From assembly GCA_964570935.1 (NCBI GenBank), contig CAZMZP010000075.1, positions 22,570 to 86,569 on the forward strand: a DNA stretch of 64,000 nucleotides, written 5' to 3'. The notes beneath the pieces were generated by a model that saw only the letters and a program-made list of their open reading frames with translations, made no database searches and was not told the DNA's origin. A program made the translations under genes and the position numbers. This document shows positions 8,996 through 17,645 of the stretch, one piece after another. Origin of the DNA: JAFGJU01 sp964570935. GTDB taxonomy: Bacteria > Eisenbacteria > RBG-16-71-46 > JAFGJU01. How positions within the stretch are numbered: position 1 is the stretch's first letter; the number at the start of each line of letters is the position of its first letter.

Positions 8996-10357
8996 ATGAT
9001 GGCTAGAAGTGGTCTGTCCGAGTGGCTGCTGGAACGACTCTCAGACTCGGGAGCCCAGGAGGCGGAGGTCTTCGCCGTCGAAGGCACCACGCTCGAGCTC
9101 CGGGTGAGAGAAGGCAAGCTGGAGCGAATCAGCCAGGCCCAGACCGGCGGCATGGGCATAAGGACGATCGTGAACCGGAAGCTGAGCTTCGTGTACACCT
9201 CTGACTTCGGCAGGAGCTCTCTCAACGGAGTCGTCGAGAAGGCCGTGGCCCTGGCCCAGCAGGCGACCCCGGACGAGTTCAACCAGCTTCCCGGCGAGAA
9301 ACCCAAGAGAGTGGTGATGGACATCTTCGACCCCGAGCTCAGGTCGATCCCCACGAAGCGAAAGACCGAGTACCTGAAGGAGATGGAGGCTGCCGCTCTG
9401 GCGCACGACCCGGCGGTGAAGAAGGTGGACGGCGCGTCATACTTCGAATACTGGGGTCGCGTGGAGGTGGCCAACACGCACGGTCTTTCCTTCGGCTATG
9501 ACGCCAGCACGTGCGGAGTCGGTGTGGAGGTCGTGGCGGAGAAGAACGGGGAGATGGAGACCGGCTACGCCGGCTGGAACACCCGCCATTACAGGAAGAT
9601 TCCGTCGCCGGCCGCGCTGGGCAAGGAGGCCGCCGGCAAGGCGGTCGCACTGCTGGGAGCCAGACCCGTGGCCTCGCAGAGGGTGCCGGTCGTGTTCTCG
9701 CCCGACGCCGGCTTCGCGCTCCTGGCGGCGCTGAGCGCGGCGCTGCAGGGGGACAACGTCAACAAGAAGGTGTCATACCTCGGAGAACGATTGGGAGAGA
9801 AGATCGGCTCCGACCTGGTGACGATTCACAGCAACGGTAGGCTGCCGGACGGGCCGGGCAGCATACCGGTCGACGCGGAGGGAGTGGGCACGACCGACCT
9901 GGTGCTTTTCGACAAGGGCGTGCTCAAGAACTTCGCGTACGACTATTCGTCGGCGCTCAGGGCCGGGAAGAAGTCCACCGGCAGCGCGGTGCGCGGGGAC
10001 TACCGCAACGTGCCCGGGATCGGCATGAGCAATTATTACATGGAGAAGGGCGTCAAGAAGCCCGCGGAGGTCATCGGGGACACGCAGAGCGGACTGTACG
10101 TCATGAAGCTGTCCGGCTGGTGGATGGGCATAAACCCCGCTTCGCCGGAGTTCTCGAGCGCCGCCTCGGGGCGCTGGATACGAAACGGAGAGCTCGCCGA
10201 GCCGGTTTCGCGCGTCACGATTGCCTCGACGCTCCCGGAGATGCTGTCCGGAGTGGATTCGGTAGCCGACGACCTGGAGTTCCGCGACACCACCCGCGTT
10301 CCTACGTTCAGAGTGAGGGAGATGGCACTTTCGGGTGCGACCGAGGACAAGAAGTAG
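8996..10357 (+). CDS. tldE: TldE/PmbA-family peptidase partner
   Basis: 453 residues, ATG behind GCGGAGG. It shares the TldD/PmbA fold (N-terminal segment SGAQEAEVFAVEG, C-terminal GERLGEKIGSDLVTI...DTQSGLYVMKL) but lacks HExxxH, as expected for the non-catalytic partner. No signal peptide is present although the adjacent TldD has one; it could remain cytoplasmic or be carried by TldD through the Tat pore as a folded complex (inference). Last gene of the operon, followed by a strong terminator. Confidence 0.92.
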   Translation: MMARSGLSEWLLERLSDSGAQEAEVFAVEGTTLELRVREGKLERISQAQTGGMGIRTIVNRKLSFVYTSDFGRSSLNGVVEKAVALAQQATPDEFNQLPGEKPKRVVMDIFDPELRSIPTKRKTEYLKEMEAAALAHDPAVKKVDGASYFEYWGRVEVANTHGLSFGYDASTCGVGVEVVAEKNGEMETGYAGWNTRHYRKIPSPAALGKEAAGKAVALLGARPVASQRVPVVFSPDAGFALLAALSAALQGDNVNKKVSYLGERLGEKIGSDLVTIHSNGRLPDGPGSIPVDAEGVGTTDLVLFDKGVLKNFAYDYSSALRAGKKSTGSAVRGDYRNVPGIGMSNYYMEKGVKKPAEVIGDTQSGLYVMKLSGWWMGINPASPEFSSAASGRWIRNGELAEPVSRVTIASTLPEMLSGVDSVADDLEFRDTTRVPTFRVREMALSGATEDKK

Positions 10358-10387
10358 TTGATTCGGCGACGCGTCAGTGTATAAGTG

Positions 10388-10419
10388 GGGTCGGAGACGC
10401 CGGGCGTCTCCGACCCTTT
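10388..10419 (+). terminator. Intrinsic terminator after tldE
   Basis: Perfect 13-pair stem, 10388-10400 with 10404-10416, three-base loop CGG, followed by TTTCGTTT. It closes the membrane-module/tldDE operon. Confidence 0.88.
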
Positions 10420-10521
10420 CGTTTGATCGCGGCGGGAATGTTGCGACTGGGGCGCCGTCGCGGCCTTGGGCGTTCCCGCGTCGATTCCGGGCATCACGCA
10501 TCCGAACAAAGCGAGGCGAAC

Positions 10522-11022
10522 ATGCAACAGTCACCAATCTTCTTCCCCGACACGGCTGACACGCTCATCTCGCTCGGCAAGCTGCTGTTCGCCCTGGCAT
10601 GCGGGGCGGCCATCGGTTGGGAGAGGGAAATCCACGAGAAAGCGGCCGGCCTGCGGACGCACATGCTGGTGTCGGCGGGGGCCTGCCTTTTCGCCATCCT
10701 GGGTCTGAAGTTCCAGCAGAGCGGCCAGCCGGCCGATTTCCTGCGGGTGGCTCAGGGCATCATGATGGGTGTGGGGTTCCTGGCCGGCGGAGTGATCTTC
10801 AGAGAGGGCCCGCTGGTGCGCGGCCTCACGACTGCGGCCGGGCTGTGGGTGATAGCCGCCATCGGTCTTTCGGTCGGGATGGGGGACTTCGCTCTCGCCT
10901 TCATCGCGACCGTGCTCTGCTTCGTGACCGTGTCGGTCCTCGGGAAGGCCGAGCGCAAGGCCAAGATGCGGCTGGGGGGTGGTCAGGAGCGGCCTGGACA
11001 CGACGCAGGCGGAAAACAGTGA
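10522..11022 (+). CDS. MgtC/SapB-family membrane protein
   Basis: 166 residues from ATG 10522; the open frame extends far upstream but the extra sequence overlaps tldE and is not protein-like. The family hallmark GAAIGWEREIHEKAAGLRTH is present, followed by LMVSAG-type and GxGFLAGGVIF helices, with about four or five transmembrane segments. MgtC-like proteins are linked to magnesium limitation and control of ATP synthase or phosphate uptake. It lacks the C-terminal ACT-like domain of long MgtC. The ribosome site (GCGAGGCGAAC) is weak. It stands alone and converges on the antiporter gene. Confidence 0.88.
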   Translation: MQQSPIFFPDTADTLISLGKLLFALACGAAIGWEREIHEKAAGLRTHMLVSAGACLFAILGLKFQQSGQPADFLRVAQGIMMGVGFLAGGVIFREGPLVRGLTTAAGLWVIAAIGLSVGMGDFALAFIATVLCFVTVSVLGKAERKAKMRLGGGQERPGHDAGGKQ

Positions 11023-11094
11023 GCGAGCCTGCGTCGGCAGGGTGGCGCACGTAGAGCGTTGCAGGGCACGTCGCACGCCGCAGGGCACTCGGCG

Positions 11095-12462
11095 CTATCT
11101 GAAGAACACCAGCGTTACGAGCGCGAACAACGGTATCAATATCCCCACCGACCATGCCATGTAGCCGAAGAAGCTCGGCATCTTCACTCTGTGGCTTTCC
11201 GCGATAGACTTGACCATGAAGTTCGGCGCGTTTCCGATGTACGTGATTGCCCCGAAGAAGACCGCTCCCGCAGAGATGGCCTTCAGAAACGCCGCGAACT
11301 GGCCGCCGCTGGGGTCGGGGAGGACGCCGCAGAGCAATCCGTTGACGCAGGACTCCGGCACGTGGAGCCTGCCAATGGCCAGGTTGAAGAACGTGAGATA
11401 GGTGGGCGCGTTATCCAGGAAGCTGGAAAGGCCTCCCGCAGCCCAGAAATAGTGCGCGGGCTGACTCACGGCCCTTATCAGGAACGCCATGGCCCCGCTC
11501 TCTCCCGCCCTCAGTATGGCCAGAACCGGCAGGATCGTCATGAAGATCCCGGCGAAGAGGTACGCGACCTCGACGATCGGATGCCAGGTGAAGTTGTTGT
11601 CCCTTCTGACGTGCTTACGGGTGGTGCGGAGGGAAAGCACTCCCATCGCGACGATGATGAGGTCCCTTACCAGGTCAGCGGTCTCCATCTCCACCCCGGC
11701 TACGCTGAACGACCCCGCGTTCCAGACGCCCGACAGCAGGACTGCGCCAAGGATTCCTGCCAGGAACAGCACGTTGTGCCCCCCCTCGAGCCGCAGCACT
11801 TCTTCCTCCTTCCGGGAAACTACCTCCGGCGACTCCCTCCGGTAGTGGAAGCTGTCGATGAGGTAGTGCAGCACCAGCAGGGTCACCGACACCAGAAGCA
11901 TGAGGGGAAGGAGATTGAACGTCCATGAGAACGGGACGCCGTGGATGAACCCCAGGAAGAGCGGCGGGTCTCCCAGCGGCGTGAGCGCGCCGCCGATGTT
12001 GGCCACCAGGAATATCAGGAAGATAAACACGTGCTTCTTGCGCTTGCGGGCGGCGTTGGCCCTGAGCAGAGGTCTTATCATCAGCATGGACGCGCCGGTC
12101 GTGCCCATCCAGGAGGCCAGCGCTGTTCCCAGGGCGAGGAAGAGCGTGTTCATCAGGGGCGTGCCCTGGAGCCGGCCGCGCAGGAGGATACCGCCGGACA
12201 CCGTGAACAAACCCCACAGCAGTATTATGAACGGGATGTAGTCTATCAGGTAAATGTGCAGTATCTCGCGGGCGGCCGTCCCCTTGAACACTATCAGGAA
12301 CGGGATTGCGAACATGGCGGCCCAGAACACGGACACCTTGGGATAGTGGTCCTCCCAGTGCTTGGGAACGATAAGCGGCAGCAGTGCTATTGAGAGCAGG
12401 ATGCCCACGAAGGGCAGGCCTGTCCAGAGCGGGAGTAAGGCACCCAGTTGCTCGCTTGTCAC
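11095..12462 (-). CDS. NhaD/CitMHS-type sodium:proton antiporter
   Basis: 455 residues from GTG 12462, with GGAG about seven bases upstream. An ion-transporter-superfamily membrane protein with about 11-12 helices. Typical motifs are ASWMGTTGASMLMIRPLLRA, LVANIGGALTPLGDPPLFLG and LSSFLDNAPTYLTF, which mark the two inverted repeats of the NhaD/citrate-transporter group. It probably exchanges Na+ for H+ at the inner membrane; the substrate is inferred from family. It is monocistronic and divergent from the secreted protease, sharing the AT-rich promoter area at about 12550-12590. Confidence 0.87.
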   Translation of the reverse strand: MTSEQLGALLPLWTGLPFVGILLSIALLPLIVPKHWEDHYPKVSVFWAAMFAIPFLIVFKGTAAREILHIYLIDYIPFIILLWGLFTVSGGILLRGRLQGTPLMNTLFLALGTALASWMGTTGASMLMIRPLLRANAARKRKKHVFIFLIFLVANIGGALTPLGDPPLFLGFIHGVPFSWTFNLLPLMLLVSVTLLVLHYLIDSFHYRRESPEVVSRKEEEVLRLEGGHNVLFLAGILGAVLLSGVWNAGSFSVAGVEMETADLVRDLIIVAMGVLSLRTTRKHVRRDNNFTWHPIVEVAYLFAGIFMTILPVLAILRAGESGAMAFLIRAVSQPAHYFWAAGGLSSFLDNAPTYLTFFNLAIGRLHVPESCVNGLLCGVLPDPSGGQFAAFLKAISAGAVFFGAITYIGNAPNFMVKSIAESHRVKMPSFFGYMAWSVGILIPLFALVTLVFFR

Positions 12463-12551
12463 GCCAGGCTCCGTGCTGTATGAGTGCGATTGCGGCGCGG
12501 GCGAACCGCGCGCCGTTACAAACCAGCCAATACTACATTGTCACAAACAGT

Positions 12552-12580
12552 TTGACCACAGCATATTGTTGTGATATTAT
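12552..12580 (+). promoter_or_regulatory. Sigma70-type promoter toward the secreted protease
   Basis: TTGACC 12552-12557, 17-base spacer, TATTAT 12575-12580. Predicted start near 12587 gives a leader of about 360 bases before the ATG at 12949. Confidence 0.55.
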
Positions 12581-12588
12581 AAAGTAAA
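12560..12588 (-). promoter_or_regulatory. Sigma70-type promoter toward the antiporter
   Basis: On the minus strand TTTACT (12588-12583), 17-base spacer, TATGCT (12565-12560). It overlaps the plus-strand promoter, so the two probably compete. Confidence 0.45.
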
Positions 12589-12948
12589 TACGTAAGTTAC
12601 GCTGTGGCCTGCCGGATTCTCACCGAGCCCTTGGAACGCCGGGGGAAGCACATTGCCGGGGACTTTCTCACAGACACGGGAGCTCTGCTCTCCGGTTGAC
12701 GCGTATGCTGGGTCGCCGTGCAGCTGGCACGGGGACCCTTGTTAGTTTAAGTCGGCAGGCGCCAGGAGCGCGGCTGCTGGCGGGCAAACTCCCCCTGCCG
12801 GCGCAATTGAAACTCACTCATCACGTCGTGCGGCATAACAGCATTTGAAAAGGGAGGTGATTCTCCCGGTCTCTGCCGGACAGTACCCGAAGATTCTCAA
12901 ACGCTTGTTCTTGCTGACCTTCCGACGCCTTGAAGGAGGACACAGAGC

Positions 12949-14307
12949 ATGAGAGCCCATTGCTTGATCCTTCTGGTCTGCCTGTTCGCGGTCGCCGTCT
13001 GCGCGGCCCCCGCCGGCGCTGTGGTCGTGAAAAAGGACCTGGCCCAGCTCGGCCAGGAAGCTCACAGCATAATCACCGGAAAGGTCATCGCCGCGGAGTC
13101 GAGATGGGACGCGGACGACGGCCTCATCAACACGTATGTCACTGTGCGCGTGCGCGAGCACCTGAAGGGCAAGCCCACGGCTTCCGAAGTGGTGATAAGA
13201 GTGCCCGGAGGCGAAGTGGACGACATGGGGTTGGCCGTATCGGACGCCCCGTGGTTTGACCCCGGAGAAGACGTGCTGGTGTTCCTGACCCCGGAGCTCA
13301 AGGGCGCACACTCGGTAGTGGGACTGTACCAGGGCAAGCTCACCATCAAGGACGGCAAGGTCGAAGAGTTCGACCTTCCGGTGGGTGAAGTCCTGAATCA
13401 CGCGAAGGGCGGCGTGCCCAACAAAGCCAAGCCCTCTCCTGCCTGCTACAAGCTCTGCGGCTACAACTGGCTGGCCAACGGCTCGTATTCCGGCGGAAAG
13501 TGGGGACCCGGAAACCAGGGTTGGTCCATCAACAACAACAACTCGGACGGCATTACCGACGCCCAGGTCACGACCGCCCTGCGCGGCGGGACGGGCGCCT
13601 GGGACGGAGCAGGCGCGTGCTGGGCCTTCGGGAACAACGCCGGGAGCGTGACGCACGACAACATAACCGGTCCTTTGCGGAACTCTGTAAACCTTTGTAC
13701 GTTCGGCTCAACGGGTGGGTCTGTGGCAACGACGTACACTTGGTACGTAAGAGTGGGAAAGAGCAAGAACACCGTCGAGGTCGACCTTGTGTTCGACGAC
13801 GGATGGCTGTGGCAGTATGAGGCCTGCGGCTCAGGCAGCGCCTTCGACCTCCAGAACGTGGCGGCCCATGAGTTCGGCCACTGGCTGTGCGTGGCCGACC
13901 TGTACGGGACCGGCGACACAGAGAAGACCATGTACGGCTACGTGGACTACGGCTGGTGCCAGCAGAGGACCCTCCACCAGTGCGACATAGACGCGGCGAA
14001 AGCCATATACGGCGCCTGCGCGGCGGCCATGCCGCTGGCTTCGGCCGGCAGCGCCCAGCCCGGCAGAGCCAGCCTGGGCGAGATCTCCTACTCGCTTCCA
14101 GAGGCGGGGCCGGTGGCCGTGAAGGTGTTTGACATCGCCGGCCGGCTGGTCAGGGTGCTCGCCAACGAGAACCAGGCTGCCGGCGCCCACACGCTGAGAT
14201 GGGACGGTTCGACTCAAGCCGGCAACAGGGTGGCTGCGGGCGTGTATTTCTACAGAGTCGAGACGCTTAGGCAGACCTGGTCCGACAAGCTGATACTGGT
14301 AAGATAA
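12949..14307 (+). CDS. Secreted metzincin-like zinc protease with FlgD-like C-terminal tail
   Basis: 452 residues; ATG behind AAGGAGG. Signal peptide about 1-24 (LVCLFAVAVCAAPAGA). Residues about 28-150 form a domain with VSDAPWFDPGEDVLVFL. The catalytic domain carries HEFGHWLCVAD (307-317): two zinc His and the Glu are present, but the third ligand position holds Asp rather than His, as in snapalysin-like metzincins. Residues about 365-452 are a FlgD-like beta domain (VKVFDIAGRLVRVL...GVYFYRVET), a type IX style sorting tail ending in a basic residue. It probably acts extracellularly or at the cell surface; substrate unknown. Confidence 0.85.
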   Translation: MRAHCLILLVCLFAVAVCAAPAGAVVVKKDLAQLGQEAHSIITGKVIAAESRWDADDGLINTYVTVRVREHLKGKPTASEVVIRVPGGEVDDMGLAVSDAPWFDPGEDVLVFLTPELKGAHSVVGLYQGKLTIKDGKVEEFDLPVGEVLNHAKGGVPNKAKPSPACYKLCGYNWLANGSYSGGKWGPGNQGWSINNNNSDGITDAQVTTALRGGTGAWDGAGACWAFGNNAGSVTHDNITGPLRNSVNLCTFGSTGGSVATTYTWYVRVGKSKNTVEVDLVFDDGWLWQYEACGSGSAFDLQNVAAHEFGHWLCVADLYGTGDTEKTMYGYVDYGWCQQRTLHQCDIDAAKAIYGACAAAMPLASAGSAQPGRASLGEISYSLPEAGPVAVKVFDIAGRLVRVLANENQAAGAHTLRWDGSTQAGNRVAAGVYFYRVETLRQTWSDKLILVR

Positions 14308-14344
14308 AGCGATTCAATCAGTTGGGAATCGCCCTGGACGTCCG

Positions 14345-14372
14345 GGGGAGGGCCGGGTTACCGTCCCTCCCC
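14345..14372 (+). terminator. Hairpin terminator after the secreted protease
   Basis: GGGGAGGG (14345-14352) pairs with CCCTCCCC (14365-14372); inner CGG/CCG with loop GTTA. The T-run downstream is weak, but position and stability fit. Confidence 0.6.
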
Positions 14373-14395
14373 TCGACTTTATGCCGCAAGAAATG

Positions 14396-14424
14396 TGGAC
14401 ATGGCTGTGCGGCTGTGCCATAAT
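14396..14424 (+). promoter_or_regulatory. Sigma70-type promoter for the cytochrome operon
   Basis: TGGACA 14396-14401, 17-base spacer, CATAAT 14419-14424. Predicted start near 14431, about 177 bases before the ATG at 14608. The region 14425-14607 shows no other feature. Confidence 0.55.
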
Positions 14425-14607
14425 CAGAGTGATTCTGACCTGAAGTCCTGGCGACACCCTGCCGCGGAACGTCGGATTCATTCCCCCCCTCGTGCGTCTG
14501 ACTTTGTAGATGTTCCCGTTCACCGGCGTGGGCCGGTGAGCAGGGTAAGGTCCGGATTCCGTCGAGGTCGTCCGAGCGGTTCCCAAGAGGAGGAGGTAGG
14601 CAGACAG

Positions 14608-15186
14608 ATGGTAAGATCAAGGTTCTCTTGCTGGACTCTGGCCCTTTCAGTCCTGATCGCGATGGTGTGTGTGGGTCTGGCTGCTGCGGCTGACGAGGCA
14701 AAGACGGCCGCGACGCAAGCCAGCGCGGATGCCGCGAAACCGGCGGCCGCACCCGCAAAGGCGCAGAAGCACGCGTACGCGGGCCTGGCCAAGTGCAAGA
14801 TGTGTCACATGGCCATCTTCAAGGCCTGGTCGGCGACCCCGCACGCCAAGGCGTTCGCCGCGCTGGACAGCACGAAGAAGCAGGACCAGGACCCCAAGTG
14901 CGTCAAGTGCCACGTAACTGGTTTCGAAAAGGGCGGATACACGATCGGAAAGCCCGCCACGGCAGGCTTCAAGGGAGTCCAGTGCGAAGCGTGTCACGGA
15001 CCGGGCGCCGACTACATGAAAGTGATGAAAGACCCCGTCAAGGCGAAAGCGGCCGGCATGATCACTCCAACGCAGGAAGTGTGCGTGGGATGCCACAGCA
15101 AGGAAAGCCCGACCTTCAAGGGCTTCGACTACGCTGCGTACCTGGCCAAGGGTGTGCACAAGGTCCCGAAAGAAACCAAGAAATAG
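14608..15186 (+). CDS. Periplasmic tetraheme cytochrome c (c554-like)
   Basis: 192 residues from ATG 14608 (AGGAGGTAGG upstream). Signal peptide about 1-28, then an Ala/Lys-rich low-complexity linker (30-55). Four CxxCH sites: CKMCH 63-67, CVKCH 98-102, CEACH 126-130, CVGCH 159-163, with CHGPGADY typical of the cytochrome c554 group. It should carry electrons in the periplasm. It is followed at once by the ResB and CcsA genes needed to attach its hemes, and then by a nonaheme membrane cytochrome, a plausible redox partner. Confidence 0.9.
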   Translation: MVRSRFSCWTLALSVLIAMVCVGLAAAADEAKTAATQASADAAKPAAAPAKAQKHAYAGLAKCKMCHMAIFKAWSATPHAKAFAALDSTKKQDQDPKCVKCHVTGFEKGGYTIGKPATAGFKGVQCEACHGPGADYMKVMKDPVKAKAAGMITPTQEVCVGCHSKESPTFKGFDYAAYLAKGVHKVPKETKK

Positions 15187-15202
15187 CGTCTATAAGAATC
15201 GC

Positions 15203-16672
15203 ATGAGAAATCTCGAGGAGGGAAGCCTGGGAAACTCGGAACGAAGATCCGCGTTGTCTTCATTGAACTCGTTTCTTGGCTCGTCAAGATTCGGGCTTAT
15301 CCTGCTTCTCGTACTGGGATGCGTTTCCCTCCTCGGGATGTTCATCCCCCAGAACGCTCCGCCCGAATTATACGTCTCCCGTTACGGGCAGGCGTTCGGC
15401 AGCCTCGTTCAACTCACGGGCCTGGGCACCGTATACAGGGTCTGGTGGTACCTTCTACTCATAATCCTTGTTCTCATCAATCTTGTTGTCTGCTCGGCCG
15501 GAAGGATCCGGAGGAGCTTCAGGCAGGCCTTCTCCAGGCCTAGGGCCCAGGACAACGAGCTGCTTCAGAACACGAGACCGGTTGAGCTGGACGTGGAACC
15601 GGCGCTCCTGCATGATTCCCTGGCGCGCCGGCTGCGCGCGAAGGGATATTCTATCGACTCGTCCGTGAACGGTCCCGTAAGCCTGATCGCGGCCCAGAGG
15701 GGCACGGTCTCGCGAATCGGATTCCTCGTCACCCATCTCTCCATAATAACCATACTGGTGGCCGGAGCCATCAATGGCAGGCTGGGTTACAGGCACCAGC
15801 AGAACGTCAGGATAGGCGAATCGTTCGCCGTCGGAGAAATCGAGCCGGGCGCCGATTTTGACGTCAGGCTGGACGATTTCCAAATCGAGACCACCGAGAC
15901 CGGACGTGTCCGGGACTACAAGTCCGTTCTCACAGTCATGGAGGGCGGAAGAGAAGTAGTTACGAAGACGGTGGAAGTGAACCATCCTCTTATCCACGGC
16001 GGCCTTGGCTTCTTCCAGGCCAGCTACGGCCAGGACCCCTCCGCAATCAGGGACGCCCGCCTTTTCTACAGCGAGAGCGCGTTCGAAGCCGCGGACGAGA
16101 GCGGGTCTCCACACGGCGAGACTCCGCCCGTGGAGCTGACCCTGCAGTTTCGTCAGAAGGCTCCGGTGCCGGGCACCGACCTGGAGGTCGTCATCACGGA
16201 CTACGTGCCTCATTTCGTCAAGGACCTGGCCACGGGCGTGGTGTCGAGCCGTTCGGAGGAGCCGCAGCTGCCCGCGGTCAAGCTCGACGTGCTTCAGGAC
16301 GGTAACGTGGTGGACAGCGGCTGGCTCATCGAGGGAATGGACTTTCACTCGAGAGACACCCTGCTCGGCCGTTTCCATTTTGCCTGGTACACTCCGCTCT
16401 TCTACGCGGGGATAGACGTGACGAAGAACCCGGGCGTTTCTCTGCTCTTCGTGGGGTTTGCGGTGGCGAGCGTAGGCATCTTTCTTTCGTTCTTCGTCCC
16501 CTGGGAGAGGATTTGGATCAAGATAGACCAGCATGGCTCCGGTCGCAGCCAGGTGAGGATAGCGGGGACCTCCAGCAAGGGGCAGGCCGGGTTCAAGCGC
16601 CGGACGGAGAGACTTCGCGAATTCGCTGCGGAAACAACGGGGCGGGAGAAAGGAGACGAAGGTGGCAGGTAA
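15203..16672 (+). CDS. resB: ResB-family cytochrome c biogenesis protein
   Basis: 489 residues from ATG 15203, 16 bases after the preceding stop; an upstream ATG at 15152 lies inside the previous gene. ResB (Ccs1) with CcsA forms the system II heme exporter and synthetase. Membrane helices include SRFGLILLLVLGCVSLLGMF, YLLLIILVLINLVVCSAGR and GFLVTHLSIITILVAGAING, with a large periplasmic beta-rich part (about 210-400) and a last helix before FVPWERIWIKI. The family signature GRLGYR is present. It overlaps ccsA by 11 bases. Confidence 0.92.
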   Translation: MRNLEEGSLGNSERRSALSSLNSFLGSSRFGLILLLVLGCVSLLGMFIPQNAPPELYVSRYGQAFGSLVQLTGLGTVYRVWWYLLLIILVLINLVVCSAGRIRRSFRQAFSRPRAQDNELLQNTRPVELDVEPALLHDSLARRLRAKGYSIDSSVNGPVSLIAAQRGTVSRIGFLVTHLSIITILVAGAINGRLGYRHQQNVRIGESFAVGEIEPGADFDVRLDDFQIETTETGRVRDYKSVLTVMEGGREVVTKTVEVNHPLIHGGLGFFQASYGQDPSAIRDARLFYSESAFEAADESGSPHGETPPVELTLQFRQKAPVPGTDLEVVITDYVPHFVKDLATGVVSSRSEEPQLPAVKLDVLQDGNVVDSGWLIEGMDFHSRDTLLGRFHFAWYTPLFYAGIDVTKNPGVSLLFVGFAVASVGIFLSFFVPWERIWIKIDQHGSGRSQVRIAGTSSKGQAGFKRRTERLREFAAETTGREKGDEGGR

Positions 16673-17462
16673 CGACGTTGTGTTGTTCTGGGTGGCTCTG
16701 CTGGGGTACTTGGGCGCCAGCGTGCTCTACGTTCTTCAGATCGCTGTCAGCAGGAAATGGTTCGGCACCGCTGCGTTCGTGGCGCTGGTCGCCGGCTTCG
16801 TTTCTCACTCGGCGGCGATAGTCCTGCGCTACGTGGCGACAGGCCATCCCCCCTTCACCGGAATGTACGAGTACGCGTCGTGCCTCGCCTGGGCGACAGT
16901 GCTTTTCTATCTCATTCTCCAGGCCGGTCACAAGGCCCAGAACCTCGGAGTGTTTGTCTCCCCCCTCGCGTTTGCCGTGATTGTGGTCGCGTCGCTGTTT
17001 CCCAAAGAGGCGGAGAGCCAGCTCGTCCCCGCGCTGCAGAGCTATTGGCTGCAGATACACGTGACTATGGCGGTGCTCGGAGAGGGGGCCTTCGCCGTGG
17101 CCTTCGCGACCAGCATAATGTACCTGGTCAAGGAACGAGGCGTGAAACCCCTCCCCTCGCTCGAGACGCTCGACGACCTCACCTACAGGGCCATCGTGAT
17201 CGGCTATCCACTCTTCACGCTGGGGGCGCTGTTCGCGGGCGCCATCTGGGCCTGGAAGGCGTGGGGCACCCCCTGGAGCTGGGACCCCAAGGAGGTGGGC
17301 TCCCTCGTGGTGTGGATAATATACTCCGCCTATCTGCACGCGCGCGTGACGGCGGGGTGGCGGGGACGGCGTGCCGCCGTGCTCTCGATAGTCGGGTTCT
17401 CAGCCACAATCTTCACGTTCCTCAGTAATCTATTCATAGGCGGGCTGCATTCCTACGCCTGA
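16662..17462 (+). CDS. ccsA: CcsA/ResC cytochrome c synthetase subunit
   Basis: 266 residues from GTG 16662, which overlaps the resB end and has AAAGGAGACG upstream. Seven or eight helices. The heme-binding WWD-type motif reads WGTPWSWDPKEVGSLVVW, and conserved His residues flank it. With ResB it ligates heme to CxxCH proteins on the periplasmic side. Substrates are clearly the multiheme cytochromes on both sides in this cluster. Confidence 0.93.
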   Translation: MAGNDVVLFWVALLGYLGASVLYVLQIAVSRKWFGTAAFVALVAGFVSHSAAIVLRYVATGHPPFTGMYEYASCLAWATVLFYLILQAGHKAQNLGVFVSPLAFAVIVVASLFPKEAESQLVPALQSYWLQIHVTMAVLGEGAFAVAFATSIMYLVKERGVKPLPSLETLDDLTYRAIVIGYPLFTLGALFAGAIWAWKAWGTPWSWDPKEVGSLVVWIIYSAYLHARVTAGWRGRRAAVLSIVGFSATIFTFLSNLFIGGLHSYA

Positions 17463-17494
17463 TGCGACCGGCAGGCCGCGGGACAAGTATTCGC

Positions 17495-17523
17495 TTGTGC
17501 GCTCACCCCGGCGTGGCTAGAAT
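17495..17523 (+). promoter_or_regulatory. Sigma70-type promoter for the nonaheme cytochrome gene
   Basis: TTGTGC 17495-17500, 17-base spacer, TAGAAT 17518-17523. Start near 17530, about 116 bases before the ATG at 17646. Confidence 0.45.
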
Positions 17524-17645
17524 GACCGTCGCCGCGACGGGGCAATGAGCCCGGCCGAGCCAGCCCATCCCGGCGACACCGGCACCTGGTGTCCGTAGCG
17601 TCACCGGGCGTTCTCAGCATCAAAGCAAGCGGGTGGAGGTGAGAC

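Larger units (their letters stand above)
12463..12948 (+). other. 486-base divergent intergenic region
   Basis: Contains an AT-rich island (about 12541-12595) with overlapping divergent promoter candidates, then about 350 bases without a credible ORF. At 12853-12864 is an extended Shine-Dalgarno-like 12-mer (GGAGGTGATTCT) inside a GGGAG/CTCCC hairpin, and a normal ribosome site lies just before 12949. No tRNA or known riboswitch is recognised. Confidence 0.6.
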
